Assembly: GCA_025642065.1 (NCBI GenBank)
Contig: JAODUP010000667.1
Coordinates: forward strand, 124,001-188,000
Direction of reading: 5' to 3'
DNA from: Paralvinella palmiformis
Lineage: Eukaryota > Annelida > Polychaeta > Terebellida > Alvinellidae
DNA length: 64,000 nt
Part shown: positions 25,900-34,439 of the stretch, piece by piece
Numbering within the stretch: the first letter of the stretch is position 1
Layout: each line of letters starts with the position of its first letter
The notes under the pieces: generated by a model
What the model was told of the DNA's origin: nothing
Database searches by the model: none
The model's input: only the letters and a program-made list of their open reading frames with translations
Made by a program: the position numbers and the translations under genes

Positions 25900-26132
25900 G
25901 TGGCATGCTAGTAATTATACATTTTTATGGGAGGAATCCCTGTTGGATGGTATCAATAACCGACTGGGAACATTTAAACCTCTCTCGATGGTCCAGACAA
26001 TGACACCATTACGTGTATATGACACTGATGATGTTCCCGATTCATTTGATGCACGAGAAGAGTGGCCATCCTATATACATCCCATTATGGATCAGGGCAA
26101 CTGTGGAGCGTCGTGGGCCTTCAGTACTGCAA
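25900..26132 (+). CDS. TINAG-like exon 4: propeptide-like region and inactive catalytic-site segment
   Basis: Starts with GWHASNYTFLWEESLLDGI, then NNRLGTF, corresponding to the family's GW-ASNYS-FWG...RLGT propeptide-like block. The papain fold opens with DVPDSFDAREEWP and reaches DQGNCGASWAFSTAS. An active cysteine protease has Cys-Gly-Ser-Cys-Trp here. This gene has Cys-Gly-Ala-Ser-Trp, so the nucleophile is Ser, the hallmark of TINAG/TINAGL1, which are non-proteolytic. Entry phase 2, exit phase 1 at GTAAGT. This exon is the strongest evidence for the family assignment. Confidence 0.9.
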
Positions 26133-26268
26133 GTAAGTGCATACCTTTATAAATTGTCTTAAATATATTGGACTTGTTTTACACATTCTATAGATTTCCT
26201 TGATTTTCACAAAAGAGCTCAAAATAATTTGGACGTACTCGGCTCTAAAATGTGGATGTCATTAATCT

Positions 26269-26559
26269 AATAATAATAATAATAATAATAATGGCCGAAG
26301 TGGGAGTTATTTTAAATAGCTGGCATCCTCAAATGAGGGGGACGCATGTGGTCTATAATTTACAGCTTCACAAAGGGAACTAATTCTAAATAAGTTCAGA
26401 ATTTACAATTCAGTGGAGAAAACCTTGCCAGTTGACTGGTTGGATGAAAATTGCCTCTTACTACAATACCACGGCCGAGATTCGAACCTCCGACTTACCA
26501 CAGAGCATGACCATAACCATCAGTAAATAGTCCCACACTCTACCGATGAGGTCAAATTA
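26269..26559 (-). repeat. Full-length tRNA-derived SINE, family 2
   Basis: On the minus strand it begins with a tRNA-like head: A-box-like TCGGTAGAGTG (about 26533-26548) and B-box GGTTCGAATCTC (about 26477-26490). A body of about 190 bases follows, ending in an (ATT)n tail, seen as (TAA)n at 26269-26292. A partial copy of the body lies at 24055-24175. It sits in intron 4 of the TINAG-like gene. Confidence 0.7.
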
Positions 26560-26878
26560 ACAGGCCTAAGCGATGTTTGTGTAAAATTAGCCCACGATTC
26601 CTACCATCTTTATTTTAATATATACAATAATTGTCAGCCAGATAATAACGTTAAATTGATGAATGGACAGATTTGTTTAGATCCAACTGCAGTCGGATAT
26701 CATTTCTGTTACGTTTTGATATTTACATAAAACATCGGGAATAATTATCGGGTTTAATAATTCTTGTCATTAATTCGTCAAAACTGATCTAAGATGATCA
26801 GCTCAGAGAGGATAACCGAACAAACGGGTCGTTGACCTGGTTTAGCCGATATTTCGTAATTATGCTTGTACTCACCAG

Positions 26879-27032
26879 GTGTAGCTGCTGATCGGTTGAC
26901 CATTCATTCGATGGGTATCTACGATAAGCAATTGTCAGCGCAACAAATATTGGATTGTGACATAGATTATCACCAGAAGGGATGTAGAGGAGGACATGTA
27001 GACAGAGCGTGGTGGTATCTGAGGACTACAGG
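26879..27032 (+). CDS. TINAG-like exon 5
   Basis: Joins exon 4 as A|GT and encodes SVAADRLTIHSMG, then QLSAQQILDCD and GCRGGHVDRAWWYLRTTG. These correspond to the papain-family LS-Q-L-DC and GC-GG motifs, whose cysteines form conserved disulfides. It ends in phase 2 at GTAAGA. Confidence 0.85.
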
Positions 27033-27283
27033 GTAAGATAATAATGATCATGAACGTTTTCTCTTTAAAAAAAGGTTTCCAATGGATGAAGTTACGACAG
27101 TGTCAAGGTCATGTATCTTATATCTCATTTAGTATATATTTAGTTTTGAAGCCGTCGTCCGAGAATTCGAACTTTGGTAATGCGACAAATGAGAAGTTAA
27201 TGTGCGATAAAAAATAAATAAAACGAAATATTGAAAGTGAAATTATTTCTTACATTAAAACATGAATTTGTATTTCCCGATAG

Positions 27284-27452
27284 AGTGGTTACTGAATCAT
27301 GTTATCCGTATAAGAGTGGCTTTACTGGTTTGAAGAACAAGTGTAAGTTGCCACGATCTATCATGCGTCCCAGTGCCACATCGTGTCCAGGGACTGCAGG
27401 GGTGAAAAGTCCCGTATATCAGGTGACACCACCATACAGGATAGCTCCCCAC
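27284..27452 (+). CDS. TINAG-like exon 6
   Basis: Encodes GVVTESCYPYKSGFTG, a Cys-containing loop (KNKCKLPRS, TSCPGT), then VYQVTPPYRIAPH, a signature run of TINAG/TINAGL1 proteins. Donor GTGAGT at 27453, exit phase 0. The intron just downstream starts with a large CA/TA microsatellite. Confidence 0.85.
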
Positions 27453-27468
27453 GTGAGTTTTGTACACA

Positions 27469-27527
27469 CACACACACGCACACACACACACATATATATA
27501 TATATATACATATATACACACACACAA

Positions 27528-27604
<77 letters not shown>
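27469..27604. repeat. (CA)n/(TA)n compound microsatellite
   Basis: Alternating CA and TA blocks lie immediately inside intron 6. The long Tyr-Ile and Thr-His open frames on both strands here are artefacts of the dinucleotide period. Confidence 0.95.
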
Positions 27605-27606
<2 letters not shown>

Positions 27607-27764
27607 ACATGTACGTGCGCGTGAGCACAACATTAAACTTATTTTATCATAATATGATAGTTTCAACCTTTTGAATACTCTTCAAATAATAATAATAATA
27701 ATAATAACAATATAACATTTTAATACTATTTCGTTTGGATATTGTTGTTTTTTTTTGTTTGCAG

Positions 27765-27810
27765 GAGAAGGAAATAATGAAAGAAATTTTACAGAATGGA
27801 CCAGTCCAAG
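27765..27810 (+). CDS. TINAG-like exon 7
   Basis: A 46-base exon after TTTGCAG encoding EKEIMKEILQNGPVQ plus one base. It is nearly the same as the vertebrate family's EIMKEL-ENGPVQA. The donor is GTAACC. The phase fits both neighbours. Confidence 0.85.
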
Positions 27811-27897
27811 GTAACCTCTTTTAGATAAATCTTTATTTTTAATAATAATTTACTGAAAATTTCGAAATAAACCCCTGATAAGTTACTATACAATGCT

Positions 27898-27972
27898 GCT
27901 GCTGATGATGATGATGATGATTGGTGTTTTACGGCCACTTTTGTGCACATGTTAGGCTAAATGGGCCGAAAA
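27898..27972 (-). repeat. SINE 3' tail fragment with (ATC)n
   Basis: On the minus strand it carries ACAAAAGTGGCCGTAAAACA followed by a CATCAT tail. The same 3' end is seen in the full SINE at 50381-50560 and the fragment at 36532-36609. It lies in intron 7. ATGCTG occurs at both edges and may be the target duplication. Confidence 0.6.
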
Positions 27973-28032
27973 ATGCTGATGATCATCTATAGACAATCAG
28001 TTAATTAATGATGTCAATTGTGTTGTTTTCAG

Positions 28033-28178
28033 CTTTGATGCACGTAAAAGAAGATTTCTTCTTGTATAGAAATGGTGTCTATCGTCATACATTACCAGCT
28101 AGCTACCAACCTCCTAATCTATCTTTCATTAGATAATAGGGTAAATGTTATAACATTACAGCTGTACACAGATCATAG
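28033..28178 (+). pseudogene. TINAG-like exon 8, interrupted by in-frame stops
   Basis: Begins in phase with exon 7 and encodes ALMHVKEDFFLYRNGVYRHT, then LPASYQPPNLSFIR, matching the TINAG family (ALMEV-EDFFLY-GGIY-HT). The frame then hits TAA at 28134 and TAG at 28137. The family needs a further segment, H-(S/A)-V-x-I-x-G-W-G, carrying the active-site His. Past the stops the same frame reads NITAV (28152-28166). A shifted frame then reads QII and ends at a GTAAGA donor (28179), and the next exon supplies W-G-T. So the missing segment seems present but broken by stops and small indels. Exon 9 does not join in frame with the donor as written. Either this allele is defective or the assembly is wrong here. 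Confidence 0.65.
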
Positions 28179-28853
28179 GTAAGACAGTTATAACAACTAG
28201 ACTGATATCATTCTGTAGAGATAATAGGGTAAGACAGTTATAACAACTAGACTGATATCATTCTGTAAAGATAATAGGGTAAGACAGTTATAACAACTAG
28301 ACTGATATCATTCTGTAGAGATAATAGGGTAAGACAGTTATAACAATTAGACTGATATAATTCTGTAAGATAATAGGGTAAGACAGTTATAACAACTAGA
28401 CTGATATCATTCTGTAGAGATAATAGGGTAAGACAGTTATAACAACTAGACTGATATCATTCTGTAAAGATAATAGGGTAAGACAGTTATAACAACTAGA
28501 CTGATATCATTCTGTAGAGATAATAGGGTAAGACAGTTATAACAACTAGACTGATATCATTCTGTAAGATAATAGGGTAAGACAGTTATAACAACTAGAC
28601 TGATATCATTCTGTAAAGATAATAGGGTAAGACAGTTATAACAACTAGACTGATATCATTCTGTAGAGATAATAGGGTAAGACAGTTATAACAACTAGAC
28701 TGATATCATTCTGTAAAGATAATAGGGTAAGACAGTTATAACAACTAGACTGATATCATTCTGTAGAGATAATAGGGTAAGACAGTTATAACAACTAGAC
28801 TGATATCATTCTGTAAAGATAATAGGGTAAGACAGTTATAACAACTAGACTGA
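28165..28853. repeat. 50-bp minisatellite, 14 copies, each with a splice-donor core
   Basis: Fourteen head-to-tail units contain GGGTAAGACAG (first copy AGGTAAGACAG). The GT of each lies at 28179, 28229, 28279, 28329, 28378, 28428, 28478, 28528, 28577, 28627, 28677, 28727, 28777 and 28827. Spacing is 50 bases, or 49 twice. Copies differ mainly at the junction (GTAGAG, GTAAAG or GTAAG). The first unit overlaps the expected exon 8 donor, so the array grew from the exon-intron boundary. There are no unique spacers. Confidence 0.95.
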
Positions 28854-29197
28854 TGTACGTTATATATGTATAGAGCGTTATAACGAGTCCACTACACGTC
28901 TAGTCAACCTTCACTCTTATCATTAGTTTCTTTAAATAACACAAGAGGCGCCCCAGTAGCGAATTGATTAGAATATTGCACCACAAACGACGGAGTTGTT
29001 TTGTTTATGTTGTATTTGTTGTCAGGGTTGTACAACTACTGTAAGGTGCTCGTTCAAAATATTAAGAGTATGAGGTGCATGCAATATAAAGGCAAGACAG
29101 ATCGCGACTTATCCAACAAAGAATACTATATATTAGATGGTATGTGTGCCACAATAATAATCATGCTGAATTTGATTAAATTCGATTCTACTTTCAG

Positions 29198-29240
29198 TTG
29201 GGGAACAGACCACTCAACTGGGAAGCCACTCAAATACTGG
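29198..29240 (+). CDS. TINAG-like exon 9
   Basis: A 43-base exon after TTTCAG encoding WGTDHSTGKPLKYW, preceded by one base that completes a codon. It matches the family's GWG-(E/T)....LKYW step between the catalytic His and Asn segments. Donor GTTCGT, exit phase 0. Confidence 0.8.
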
Positions 29241-29392
29241 GTTCGTATTTTGCTAACTTTGTTTCTAAATAATAGGACCATCAGATTTAGAGGAAATGAT
29301 GATTTTTATGTAAGCTATGAAAATTAAATACATAATTAAATTATCGACGAAATTAAAGTTTTAACAATAGGCTATATTACATTTTTGGATGG

Positions 29393-29424
<32 letters not shown>

Positions 29425-29492
29425 GGTTTGCATTCCTCTGTGTGTTATGTTTTTCATGTATTCATTTAGATAAATTTATTATTTTTATATAG

Positions 29493-29720
29493 CTTTGTGC
29501 TAACTCCTGGGGACGAGATTGGGGCGAAGACGGTTATTTTCGTATCCTGCGAGGTACTAACGAGTCTGAGATAGAATCGTTTATTGTCGGAATTTGGGCG
29601 AAGGTTAATGGTCGTGAATTACGGCGTCACAATCCTAAAGCGTTCTTAAAACGTAGAGAACGTCATCAACACGACAGACTGAGACTTAGACGTAAACGAC
29701 ACTCGAGGAGAAGACGTTAG
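29493..29720 (+). CDS. TINAG-like exon 10: C-terminal end with basic tail
   Basis: Encodes [20 protein letters not shown], then [18 protein letters not shown], and stops at TAG 29718-29720. ANSWG-WGE-GYFRI-RG-NE is the conserved papain C-terminal block with the active-site Asn kept. Beyond the point where vertebrate TINAGL1 ends soon after, this protein continues about 35 residues that are mostly Arg, Lys and His, ending in [10 protein letters not shown]. Such a tail could bind acidic matrix glycans, but that is inference. A candidate AATAAA lies at 30175-30180. Confidence 0.85.
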   Translation, partial: LCANSWGRDWGEDGYFRILRGTNESEIESFIVGIWAKVNGRELRRHNPKAFLKRRERHQHDRLRLRRKRHSRRRR

Positions 29721-30645
29721 GATAATTAATAATTACTGTCTTATATTTGTAATCCGTTATTTAGTTAGACACTCTGTCAGCTCGGGGCACCTGCTCAGGC
29801 ATTTCACTGCAGATATTAGAAGTACTGTTTAACATTATGACATCTGCAGCTCATTCACTCACAACGCACGTGAAATTCGTGTGTGTTTGTGTGCCCGCAA
29901 ACGCATACACACCTACTCATGCACGCACGCACGCTCAAGCACTAAGACGAAGACTGTGGAGGAGTGGAAGGTCTCCTGTTGTGTACTAGAAAAACTTGAT
30001 GCAGAAAAGTTCTTTCAACGCTACAAGTATTTGTTAAATACGCCGCATAATATGATCACTTTTGAACGATTGTTATTGTCTCACTAACATATTGAGCTGC
30101 TCACGAGATTGATTTTTTACTCGGTATGTACTCTATACACATGCAAATTTTAATGTTTGCTCGGTAGTTTCTCCAATAAAAACATTTATGTTTACGCGTG
30201 TTTCTCCTTGGAATTACAGGCTAGTTGAACTGTTGGAAGCACATACACACCCGCACACAAGGACTCACCCACACACACGCACGGGTACAAATATAGGAAA
30301 TTATATAGATCATAGCCTTGGTCAAATAATACAATATTTTATGTATTATAAATACATTACTTTAGAAAAAATAAATTATGATTAAAACGTAAAATGAAGT
30401 GTTCTTAATTACCATAAAAAACAATTGCCATAGACTACACACAAATGTATAACGAACACATATATTATTGTATGTTACTGTTTTTGGAAATAAAGTATTT
30501 GGGAAACTCGTTCCTTGTGCTATGAACTGTGATAAAACTGGGTCCCATTTACAAAATCAATAATGGAGATGGGAAGTCATCATCAGACTAACATAGAAGT
30601 CAAATTACACAAAATTTACAGCTTATTAAGTTCTGTTCTTCACTA
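29721..30645. other. 3' UTR candidate and intergenic DNA
   Basis: No gene recognised. The candidate poly(A) signal AATAAA at 30175 could end the TINAG-like transcript. There are short (CA)-rich tracts at 29900-29940 and 30245-30285. Confidence 0.4.
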
Positions 30646-30652
30646 ATTGTAT
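30646..30652. other. Target-site duplication ATTGTAT, left copy
   Basis: Identical to 36648-36654. The pair brackets the split hAT-like element and fixes its boundaries. Confidence 0.7.
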
Positions 30653-31057
30653 CAGAGAGCTTATGTGTTGAGATGTGTTACTCGTGAAGCGCCATTTTGG
30701 ATTTTGAAACAGTAGCGCACCTAGCGGCCGGGTGCGCTTCTCATAGCGTGGCAATTGCTAAATTGTCAAAGGCTGGTTGTTCATATGTGATTCTGTGTTG
30801 CATGGTTGAATAAATTTCCAATACTAGTACTATATGTTACAGGCGCACATACTCTCTTGCTAATTAACACTTTAATTGTGCACACATGATATCAAAAAAC
30901 AAAGCTGTGAACCTGTAAATAAAGAAGTCACTTCACAGCCTACAATTTGCGATCACTTCACAGCCGATAAGAAAATAATTGAATGTGGTTCAAGTCATTT
31001 CACAGCCTATTTTCTTTTGAGGGTAGAATGCGTATTTTTTACATTTTTTAAATGAAA

Positions 31058-31062
<5 letters not shown>

Positions 31063-31092
<30 letters not shown>
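31063..31092. repeat. (TA)n tract at LINE insertion point
   Basis: Corresponds to the (TA)n at 7056-7081 in copy 1. Homology to copy 1 stops here and resumes at about 36099. Confidence 0.8.
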
Positions 31093-31096
<4 letters not shown>

Positions 31097-31702
31097 TAAC
31101 TCTATGATTTCAACGAATGGTGGCAGGTTCAATACCATTGAATGTTTTAAGGATATTTTCTTCATAATATAATTCATATACTGTTAAATTATTTACATCC
31201 TAGTGCGTGTGTGAGCTTTCAGTTATCACGAATATATGGTTTACAGTCCTGATCACCTGATATTAAGTGACTAATTGATGATTTTGTGATCGGATAGTTC
31301 ACGAATGATTTACAATCCATTAACTCAGCCTTCAGCGAATATTGACTCACACCTGTATTGTGAATATACTACATACATCAATGGTCAAGCAATACTACGG
31401 TGTAGCTATTGGCAAAGTGCCTGGTATATACCCCCACCTGGCCTCTAGCAAACACACAAATAGAAGGATATTCAGGAGCTTGTCATGTTGGATTTAATTA
31501 TATTACAAACTGTGCGGAGTTCATGATAGCCAAGGGAGATTTCAGTGTATGGACAGCGTGGAGGCCAACACACCCTCCGCAACTGGCAGCGTAATATCAG
31601 TGATCATGAAAACCATGATCGATCTGATATTTGCCATTGTGATGGAAGTGTACCTATTGATCTCGTCGTTGAGATACTTCCGTTGTCATATATGCCTCTC
31701 TC

Positions 31703-32193
31703 GTGCCACACCGAGGTAACGAGACTGTTGTCAAAGGTAAGGATCCTTTGTCCCTTACAAATAGCTCTTCCATTGTTAACAATCAGCTCCAAAATCTGAT
31801 AGAAAGTGTGAACGACAAAATGAACAATTTTTTTAACATTTTTCTCTCTCTTATACGGACAATGGCTGATGAACAAACACTACTGAAAAGTGAAAACGCT
31901 GACCTGAAGGTGCTAATGACAGAAGTGAAATCTAGTCTTGAAAATCACCATAAACAATGTCACAAACGAAATACGATAAGGAAAATGGGGATCGAGTGCG
32001 AAAAGTAACGGAGCTACAAGCTCAAAACACTAAGCTCACGACGAAGCTTGATAGAAATAAGTGGGATGGTTTCCGAAATAAGCCTTCTGAGCAGAGTACT
32101 GTCCTCATTGGATCCAGTGTTATCCGATATATTGACAAGAATAAACTGCTAAACACCGATATTAAATGTCTTGTTGGTGTGAAGATCGGTGAC

Positions 32194-32235
<42 letters not shown>

Positions 32236-32870
32236 TATATTTAATAAAGCGCCTTTACTAGCAGGAGCCATTCAAAGGCGCTGTACAAATAATATGTAAT
32301 ATAATAATACCCCAAATAATGTCTGCAAAAACCTGTAATGATTTAAAAGATAATAATTATTTATCTGTGAAAGCGACCTTAAATAGGTGTGTTTTTAGAA
32401 GAGACTTAAAATTTCCAAGAGTCGACACATTTCTAATATTTGCCGGCAACTTATTCCACAAAGTGGGGGCTGACATGACTAGGGAAGTAGTACAGCTGAC
32501 AAACGACAAGTATCAAAACATAGTTCTTGTGGGTGGGGGCAATGATTGCTCAGATACAAAAGATGCCACAGTTGTGGCAAATAGTTTCAAGGACCTAATC
32601 AGTGCAGCCAAGCTTAAGGCTGTTTCATTGACAGTTGCCTGTATTTGTCCGCTAGGTGATCCAGAAATTCAGGATTGTATTGATAATGCCAATACTGCAG
32701 TACAGAGGATCTGCGGTGATCTGTCATGCACATTTTAAGACTGAGTGGTGGAACCATCAACGGTGGTTTCTATCTAGATGACCTTCATCATTTAACACAC
32801 AAGGAACAGAATAAGGTCGACAAAAAGCTCGAATTGAGGCCAACACAGACAGATATACCATATAATGTAG
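31703..32870 (+). pseudogene. LINE ORF1 with SGNH/esterase-like domain, disrupted
   Basis: The upstream part is acidic and Lys-rich (LLKSENADLKVLMTEVKSSL), suggesting a coiled coil. Then come TVLIGSSVIRYIDKNKLLN and CLVGVKIGD, and after an inserted element MTREVVQLTNDKYQNIVLVG, GGNDCSDTKDATVVANSFKD, VSLTVACICPLGDPEIQD and, after a frameshift, LSGGTINGGFYLDDLHHLTH. Block I (GxSxxR), block III (G-G-N-D) and the D-x-x-H block are those of SGNH hydrolases carried by ORF1 of some CR1-clade LINEs. In block I, Ser-Ser replaces the usual Asp-Ser. The function of this domain in retrotransposition is not settled. Confidence 0.65.
32196..32476 (-). mobile_element. 281-bp insertion with (ATT)n tail inside the LINE ORF1
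   Basis: TGACAT occurs at 32190-32195 and again at 32471-32476. Removing one copy plus the intervening DNA rejoins the ORF1 frame as GVKIGD-MTREV. On the minus strand the insert ends in a hairpin (AGCGCCTTT with AAAGGCGCT) followed by an (ATT)n tail. The plus strand fragment FRRDLKFPRVDTFLI is a translation seen in similar dispersed invertebrate repeats. The element class is not determined. Confidence 0.75.
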
Positions 32871-33034
32871 TATCTAACTAGAAAACTCGACATAGGAGAT
32901 TTCGAGGCCAGGGTCGGACCCAAAACAAGCGGAAACAAACCAGGACAACAAGCTCCGAAAGTAAAACTACTCGAAGATGGTTTTCTGAGTCGAGACCCCG
33001 CGATGAGATCTCTAATGAAACGACGTACAGCCGT

Positions 33035-33240
33035 CGTGATGAGAGGCTTACAGCGTCCATATGAAGTGATGAGGGGTCTACAGCGTACATATGTGGTGAT
33101 GAGAGGCCTACAGTGTACATATGTCGTGATGAGAGGTCTACAGTGTACAGATGTCGTGATGAGAGGCCTACAGTGCACAGATGTCGTGATGAGAGGTCTA
33201 CAGCGTACATATGTCGTAATGGGAGGTCTACAGCGTACAG
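33035..33240 (+). repeat. 30-bp coding tandem repeat in LINE ORF1
   Basis: About seven units of GTGATGAGAGGTCTACAGCG plus ten more bases. In the LINE frame each unit encodes a decapeptide like CRDERSTAYI. All three forward frames read through most of the array. One frame has a stop near the second unit. In unmutated form the region would be an Arg/Asp/Glu-rich charged repeat. Confidence 0.85.
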
Positions 33241-33359
33241 AAGGCGTCTCAAACAAAAAGAGGAGCAGCATTACCAGTCGTTGGGCAGGAGCACAAAAAC
33301 CATACGCTGTAGATACCGTGACCGCGAAAATAAATGTCACCATTTGACTCACAAAAACA

Positions 33360-33600
33360 TAAAATCTGTCAGAGTCGAATCTGTTGTAGTGGAAATGATA
33401 ACTAATGGTATACAATGGCCTTTGTTTAATGTATACAAACAAACAACTGTAACGAATGCGTATTTTAAGACACGTATGGAGAATATATTGGCCAAATACG
33501 CAGCAGAGATAATCAACTGTATGATTTATGGCGACATGAATATTAATATCTTAAAATCTAATAATTGTTTGAATTATTTATTTGATGTATACGGACGGTG
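33360..33600 (+). pseudogene. LINE endonuclease fragment
   Basis: NVYKQTTVTNAYFKTRMENI followed by CMIYGDMNINILKS matches the late part of APE-type LINE endonucleases (VYRPP...F...L..., then I-GD-N-NLL). The N-terminal half with the catalytic Glu is absent, so an internal deletion is likely. Confidence 0.65.
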
Positions 33601-34439
33601 TGAAACATATCGTAAAATCACCTACTTGTTTCAAAGTGAAAGTGCCTACAATGATTGATTTAGTGATAATAAATGTCTCCAAAAGTTTAAAGAATATATG
33701 TTGTGTTCCATTGTGACTTGAGTGATGTTCACCAAATAGTTTGCTGTGCGACCAAATTAAAGGCACCAGTGAAAAAGAAAAAGGTATGTTCTGCATCGTA
33801 GCCATAGACAATATGAGGGAAATGTGTATGCACGAGACATAACAAACATTCCGTATCTTGTATGTGAAACATTTGACGACGTGGATGATGCATAATTGTT
33901 TTATGAAACTCTTACAAAACAGGTCATAGATGAGCATGCTCCTCTAAAAGAAGAAAAAAGATCGTAAGAAACAATCAGACACTTTATATGAATGGTCCCC
34001 TGCGAAAGGCCATAAATGTCAAAATTATGTTCAGAAGAAACTTTTTATGAATGTAAATCTCCTGCTAACTGGGAGATATATGGCCAACATCGAACTAATG
34101 CGGCTGAGTAGCGAGGATGATGTATGAAGGAATACCTGCGTAATACATGTGCCAAGTCAGACAGTGGTAAACAATTCTGGAAATGTATAAAATCGCTAAT
34201 ATCTAATAAATATTGTGCAAAAAGCAATGATATAAGTATCATGAAAAATTACATTATTGTGAATAATTCGACTGACTGATGTAAATATCACTAAAACAAT
34301 AGGATATGACGATTTCATCTCCCAGGGTGACACCTTTGATGGCATTGTTAGTACACATGTTAATAATGGCAGTGTGTTGTATATTAAAGACAACATTGCC
34401 ACAAGCAACTCTATGTTTTGTTTCGAAATTGTTGAACCT

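Noticed and set aside
26477..26550. Functional tRNA gene on the minus strand
   Set aside because: It is the head of a longer repeat ending in an (ATT)n tail.
27231..27674. 147-codon frame containing Tyr-Ile repeats
   Set aside because: Only the part 27284-27452 is coding (exon 6); the rest is intron microsatellite.
28165..28853. Regular repeats resembling a CRISPR array
   Set aside because: Units are head-to-tail with no unique spacers, lie in an animal intron and have no cas genes; it is a minisatellite.
32792..33442. 216-codon minus-strand frame with CRPLITT repeats
   Set aside because: It is the antisense reading of the 30-bp repeat in the plus-strand LINE ORF1.
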